Of a stretch of DNA of 64,000 bases, positions 60,698 to 64,000 are shown piece after piece. The position numbers and the translations under genes are program-made. The notes below the pieces were generated by a model. That model saw only the letters and a list, made by a program, of their open reading frames with translations, made no database searches and was not told the origin of the DNA. The DNA lies in contig NZ_CP119795.1 in the NCBI RefSeq assembly GCF_029338315.1, positions 1 to 64,000 on the forward strand, written 5' to 3'. How positions within the stretch are numbered: the stretch's first letter is position 1; each line of letters begins with the position of its first letter. Origin of the DNA: Haloarcula regularis (GTDB lineage Archaea > Halobacteriota > Halobacteria > Halobacteriales > Haloarculaceae).

Positions 60698-62655
60698 TGC
60701 CGAATTACGAAGACTATCTTGAACACTTCTTCGAGAAAGCAGAGATCTCTATCCAAGAAGGGAAAGGGAACCAACTCTCTGACAATCTTCTTAATCTCAA
60801 TGAATTAATCCACGAGCTGATTAACAAGGAACAGGTTTCAGAAGGACAATTCAGATCGGACTATAAGTTCTGTAAACGCCGATACGTCCGACTATACAAA
60901 CAGATCCTGGATGACGACGCTGATGAAGACCTGAGAGAGAACGTAATTGGTTCGATCTCAGTCGAAGCCAATTATGCAAGTAAATCAAACGATCTAGTAG
61001 CCTATCAACAACTACTGACAGCTCTCAAACAATGCTACGAAAAGTCATACCCTAAACCAGGATTCGATGACGCAACTGAGAAAATCTTTGAAAGATACGC
61101 AGCACAACGAATCGGAATAACACAGAGCTTCCGAGATGCTGACGACGTAGAACGACTAGCAGAGAGTAAAGAAATTGTTGAAACCTTTCTTGAGTCCTAC
61201 CGTGATCTTTGGAAGTGCGCAATTGAATACGAGTGTGAAGACTCAATCAAAAGGCTTCACCACAATCTGAACGAGATACGGGCTTTCGAGAGAGCGACCT
61301 ACCATACAGGCATCCCTGAAGACGAGAACGATCTGCTACAGAAGCAGGAACTCGCCGACAGTTTCAGAAAACGGATTGAAATCCAGAAATTCGCGGCATA
61401 TTCCTGGGCATACAAACTCTACATAGAAGACGTCTACTCCAACAAATCCTTCATTCAAACCCTGTATCAGGATTACGCAGAACAGAATTTCTCATCCATC
61501 AAAGACCTCTCAAAGATTTACTTCCATATCAAGTCCAAGCCACTTGCGGATCTCTACTGGGAAAACTGGGAGACCACCAGACAACTCGAAAATGCGATTG
61601 GCTCCAGTTTTGCTTCTATGGGTGCCAATACCTGGCTCACCAAATTCTACCTCGCCCTCTCACTCCATTTGTTCGATCAAGATACCCAAGAACGGTTCTT
61701 GAACTCAACGCCAGAAGAACTGCCTATTCCAGCCGAAAGACAACATCGTATAGAACTCAACAGTCTCCACGACCAAGTTCAAGAATTTAAAGACGACTAC
61801 CCGCTCGACTTCCTGTTAGACGATGACGTAGACCTCAATAAGCGGGTGGAGAATCTTTCTAAAATCCTTGATCAAGCCCACTCACACGCAGAGAAACAGC
61901 AGTTAATGTGGGTACGTAATCAGCCGATTGAACCGGAATACATCAAATCTGTAAAAGAAAACATAAACGAGGATTTCGACAACACCGCTATACTAAGACA
62001 GGGACTCAAAGAAATCGGATTGCTTCAGCAGAAGCCGTTCCCACCCGATACAGACGGAATCAGATTAGCAGAACTCCACCCTGAGAAACGAGTATTTGTA
62101 CAGCAAGAAGGAGTAGCTGCACCGACTACATCCAACTTCCGTGGCGTCTTCGATAATTACAATGAATACGTTCTGAGAGGTCTAAACTTAGAAGAATACA
62201 ACGTTGACAGCATCGATGAGCTGATTGACGAAATAGAAGACCAAGTCAATAAGCGAGATCCTGCACTAATTCTTCTAAACCCTGGTCAACATCGGATGAA
62301 GCTTTTAGAAGACGAAAGGTTCACACACGGAGCAGATTTCCCCAACGCCCACCACTCATTTCTCGACATACCTGTGCTCACTGAATCAACGGACACTTAC
62401 ACCGCACTCCTGCTACTAGAGAATGAAAGCCGTGGTGTAGAGTACGCAAACAAGGATGGCAAAGTACTGGACGTGGAAGCCACTCCTGGAGAAGAAGCAG
62501 AGGTAAAGGATATGCCGAATAAACCCTTAGAATCAATTCCATACCTCGAAGCACCTCACGACTACGTACAAATTGATATCCGGATTCGCGGATTCATACA
62601 AAGCGAGGAGCTTGACGGCGTACTTCTGCATTTAAACTCTGAGGACTCGGATTAG
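60697..62655 (+). CDS. Large helical cytosolic protein of unknown family
   Basis: 652 residues from ATG 60697, coupled to the membrane gene by TGATG. It is mainly alpha-helical with no membrane segment and no motif I can assign; the first 450 residues look like a helical-repeat array (DYLEHFFEKAEISIQEGKGN; EIVETFLESYRDLWKCAIEY; KIYFHIKSKPLADLYWENWE). A beta-rich C-terminal domain includes PALILLNPGQHRMKLLEDER and TYTALLLLENESRGVEYANK. The pairing with a multi-pass membrane protein and the AT-rich composition suggest an acquired defence or stress module, but this is inference. Confidence 0.7.
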   Translation: MPNYEDYLEHFFEKAEISIQEGKGNQLSDNLLNLNELIHELINKEQVSEGQFRSDYKFCKRRYVRLYKQILDDDADEDLRENVIGSISVEANYASKSNDLVAYQQLLTALKQCYEKSYPKPGFDDATEKIFERYAAQRIGITQSFRDADDVERLAESKEIVETFLESYRDLWKCAIEYECEDSIKRLHHNLNEIRAFERATYHTGIPEDENDLLQKQELADSFRKRIEIQKFAAYSWAYKLYIEDVYSNKSFIQTLYQDYAEQNFSSIKDLSKIYFHIKSKPLADLYWENWETTRQLENAIGSSFASMGANTWLTKFYLALSLHLFDQDTQERFLNSTPEELPIPAERQHRIELNSLHDQVQEFKDDYPLDFLLDDDVDLNKRVENLSKILDQAHSHAEKQQLMWVRNQPIEPEYIKSVKENINEDFDNTAILRQGLKEIGLLQQKPFPPDTDGIRLAELHPEKRVFVQQEGVAAPTTSNFRGVFDNYNEYVLRGLNLEEYNVDSIDELIDEIEDQVNKRDPALILLNPGQHRMKLLEDERFTHGADFPNAHHSFLDIPVLTESTDTYTALLLLENESRGVEYANKDGKVLDVEATPGEEAEVKDMPNKPLESIPYLEAPHDYVQIDIRIRGFIQSEELDGVLLHLNSEDSD

Positions 62656-62764
62656 TTTCTTTATTTAGCGATTCAACGTGATGGTCGATACGCTCTCTCT
62701 ATTCAGCAGAGTCGCCAAACCAATCAATATCTAAGGGTTCCACATATTCGGGAGAGTCTATAAT

Positions 62765-64000
62765 TCAGAATTGCTCAACAGAACCAGTTGATTCCTCTTC
62801 AACCTGTTCGTACATCTCATCCGGGAACGGAAGACTGCCCCAGATCGAGTAGGGACACTGATCCTGGCCGATACAGTAGCGCTGTAGATCGTCATTGTCG
62901 CAGTTCATCGGCAACGGCGTGTCACCGTCGATCGTGTTCGAGAATTCGTAGCGGACCTGGTACTCGGTCTCCTGCTCATCGTACCACGGCCACCGGGAGA
63001 AGACGCCCTTGAGGTCCGCGACGATCTCGTCGAGGCTGCTGTCCTGGTACTGCGGCAGCCACATTACCATCCGCGCGAAGTTGTAGAGGTCCTTCCGGAC
63101 GGGCTTCTTCTCGTGTAGCCGCTCCTCCATATTCGCCATACAGGGGAGTTCGAAGAGGTCCTCGATCTCTCGCACTTCGATCTGTTCGGCGCCGGTTCCG
63201 GCTCGCCCGATTCGGTACGTATTGACGCGCCCGTCGCGGTCGATCGTGACGGCCGAGTGGGACTCGTGGTCGGCCAGCGTCTTCGCGAGACTGCTCGGAC
63301 TCGATATCCAGCCCGTTATAGAGGATTCCCAGTCATCCTCGGCATCGTACGCCGTAACCGCTCGATAGAGCTCTTTCGCTGTGTGGAAATCGCCCTTTTG
63401 CGCGACGTCGTCGGGCGCATCACTTAGGGCCCGTCGAAGGACGCGGATCGTCCGTTCCCCACGGTCCCAGTTCCGCCAGATTCGCTCGTGATGGCCGGTC
63501 TCGAGGAAGCGGTCGATCCGCTCCGTGATCGCCGACTCGTTCGTGGTCAGCCACGATAGCTGGTCGTCGGAGAGTCCGTCTTCTTGCACCCGCAGGAGCT
63601 TCTTGAACGCCCGCTCAGCGTAGTCCCGATACTTGCTGTCGAAATCACCGACCGGGACGTACAGGTTGTTGTCCTTCACTCGCGTCAGTATCTCCCCGCC
63701 GTCATTCCCCGTCGATGACTCGCTCTCCGCTCGAACGAGACATTTGCGTGACGCCGCCGCCATCGGGATTTCGAGGTAGAGGCCCTCCCCGAACTCCGGC
63801 ATCTCCGTGATACCCGTACAGACTCGACCCGGATGTGGGCCATCCTCACCGGGCTCCTTGCTGTACAGCACGTCGGCGATGTCCTGCTGGAGTGATCCAT
63901 CGCCGTGGGCGCGGATGAGGGAGGCGAGATTGTTGACGTACAGCTCCCGGATATCGTAGAGCACCTGGATGTTCCGTGGTGACGCGTGCTCGAACTTCGG
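62765..64000 (-). CDS. Plasmid replication-type protein, 5' end beyond the window
   Basis: A partial gene: the frame is open to the right edge, where it reads PKFEHASPRNIQVLYDIREL, so the GTG at 63964 is not the start. At least 411 residues are present, ending at 62765. The C-terminal part has a Cys cluster, MNCDNDDLQRYCIGQDQCPY then SIWGSLPFPDEM. This recalls primase-associated proteins of haloarchaeal plasmids; I hold that loosely. It is GC-rich backbone again, marking the right border of the AT-rich cassette. Confidence 0.55.
   Translation of the reverse strand, partial: PKFEHASPRNIQVLYDIRELYVNNLASLIRAHGDGSLQQDIADVLYSKEPGEDGPHPGRVCTGITEMPEFGEGLYLEIPMAAASRKCLVRAESESSTGNDGGEILTRVKDNNLYVPVGDFDSKYRDYAERAFKKLLRVQEDGLSDDQLSWLTTNESAITERIDRFLETGHHERIWRNWDRGERTIRVLRRALSDAPDDVAQKGDFHTAKELYRAVTAYDAEDDWESSITGWISSPSSLAKTLADHESHSAVTIDRDGRVNTYRIGRAGTGAEQIEVREIEDLFELPCMANMEERLHEKKPVRKDLYNFARMVMWLPQYQDSSLDEIVADLKGVFSRWPWYDEQETEYQVRYEFSNTIDGDTPLPMNCDNDDLQRYCIGQDQCPYSIWGSLPFPDEMYEQVEEESTGSVEQF

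Noticed and set aside
63964..63964. GTG as start of the right-edge gene
   Set aside because: The frame remains open with protein-like sequence to base 64000, so the true start lies outside the window.
1..64000. CRISPR array, tRNA or rRNA gene
   Set aside because: No regularly spaced short repeats and no recognisable tRNA or rRNA sequence on either strand.

Overview
The window is haloarchaeal DNA, most likely from a megaplasmid, secondary replicon or large integrated element. Evidence: acidic, Asp/Glu-rich proteins; leaderless TATA-type promoters; archaeal families (Orc1/Cdc6, TFB, HalOD1, HalX, TrmB, bacterio-opsin-activator HTH, PhiH1-type repressor); and a GC-rich backbone broken by clearly AT-richer segments. 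No rRNA, tRNA, ribosomal protein or core-metabolism gene is seen. I cannot name the species.

Layout. 0-4 kb: a HerA-like ATPase converging with a four-gene operon of winged-helix proteins. 4.4-8.6 kb: a replication module with a family-B DNA polymerase, an orc1/cdc6 gene and origin-type repeats on both sides of it. 8.6-11 kb: a small protein gene and an AbiE-like regulator/nucleotidyltransferase pair. 10.8-25.8 kb: a minus-strand series of small plasmid genes (SWIM zinc finger, ArdC/metallopeptidase, HNH endonuclease, zinc-ribbon proteins), interrupted by plus-strand insertions (two PD-(D/E)XK proteins, an Mrr-like membrane nuclease, two TrmB regulators with HalOD1 partners). 26-35 kb: a signalling cluster (Bat-like PAS/GAF/HTH protein, HalX response regulator, HalOD1, KaiC-like ATPase, two histidine kinases). 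35-44 kb: more backbone genes with a TnpB element, another PD-(D/E)XK protein, a HTH/TumE-like pair and a TFB. 44-55 kb: an AT-rich Tat/TraB-like pair, a pentapeptide-repeat potassium channel, an OB-fold protein, two copies of a structured repeat around a peroxiredoxin, a membrane HTH pair and two histidine kinases. 55-58 kb: a HTH/PIN pair, zinc-finger genes and a BglII-like nuclease. 58.6-62.7 kb: an AT-rich cassette of unknown genes. The right edge holds part of a further gene.

Three signals cut across genes. (1) Sixteen short leader hairpins, each with a T-rich 5' flank, a stem of variable sequence and a conserved AGGG-type loop, precede minus-strand backbone genes. (2) Five copies of an inverted repeat, TTAACCAACA and TGTTGGTTAA separated by 21-22 bases, lie upstream of five of these genes; together the two signals suggest a co-regulated cassette set. 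(3) At least 18 genes are broken by a single-base indel, mostly in G/C or A/T runs, while coding resumes cleanly in the next frame. I read most of these as consensus errors of the assembly rather than pseudogenes, and give restored gene ends where I could work them out.
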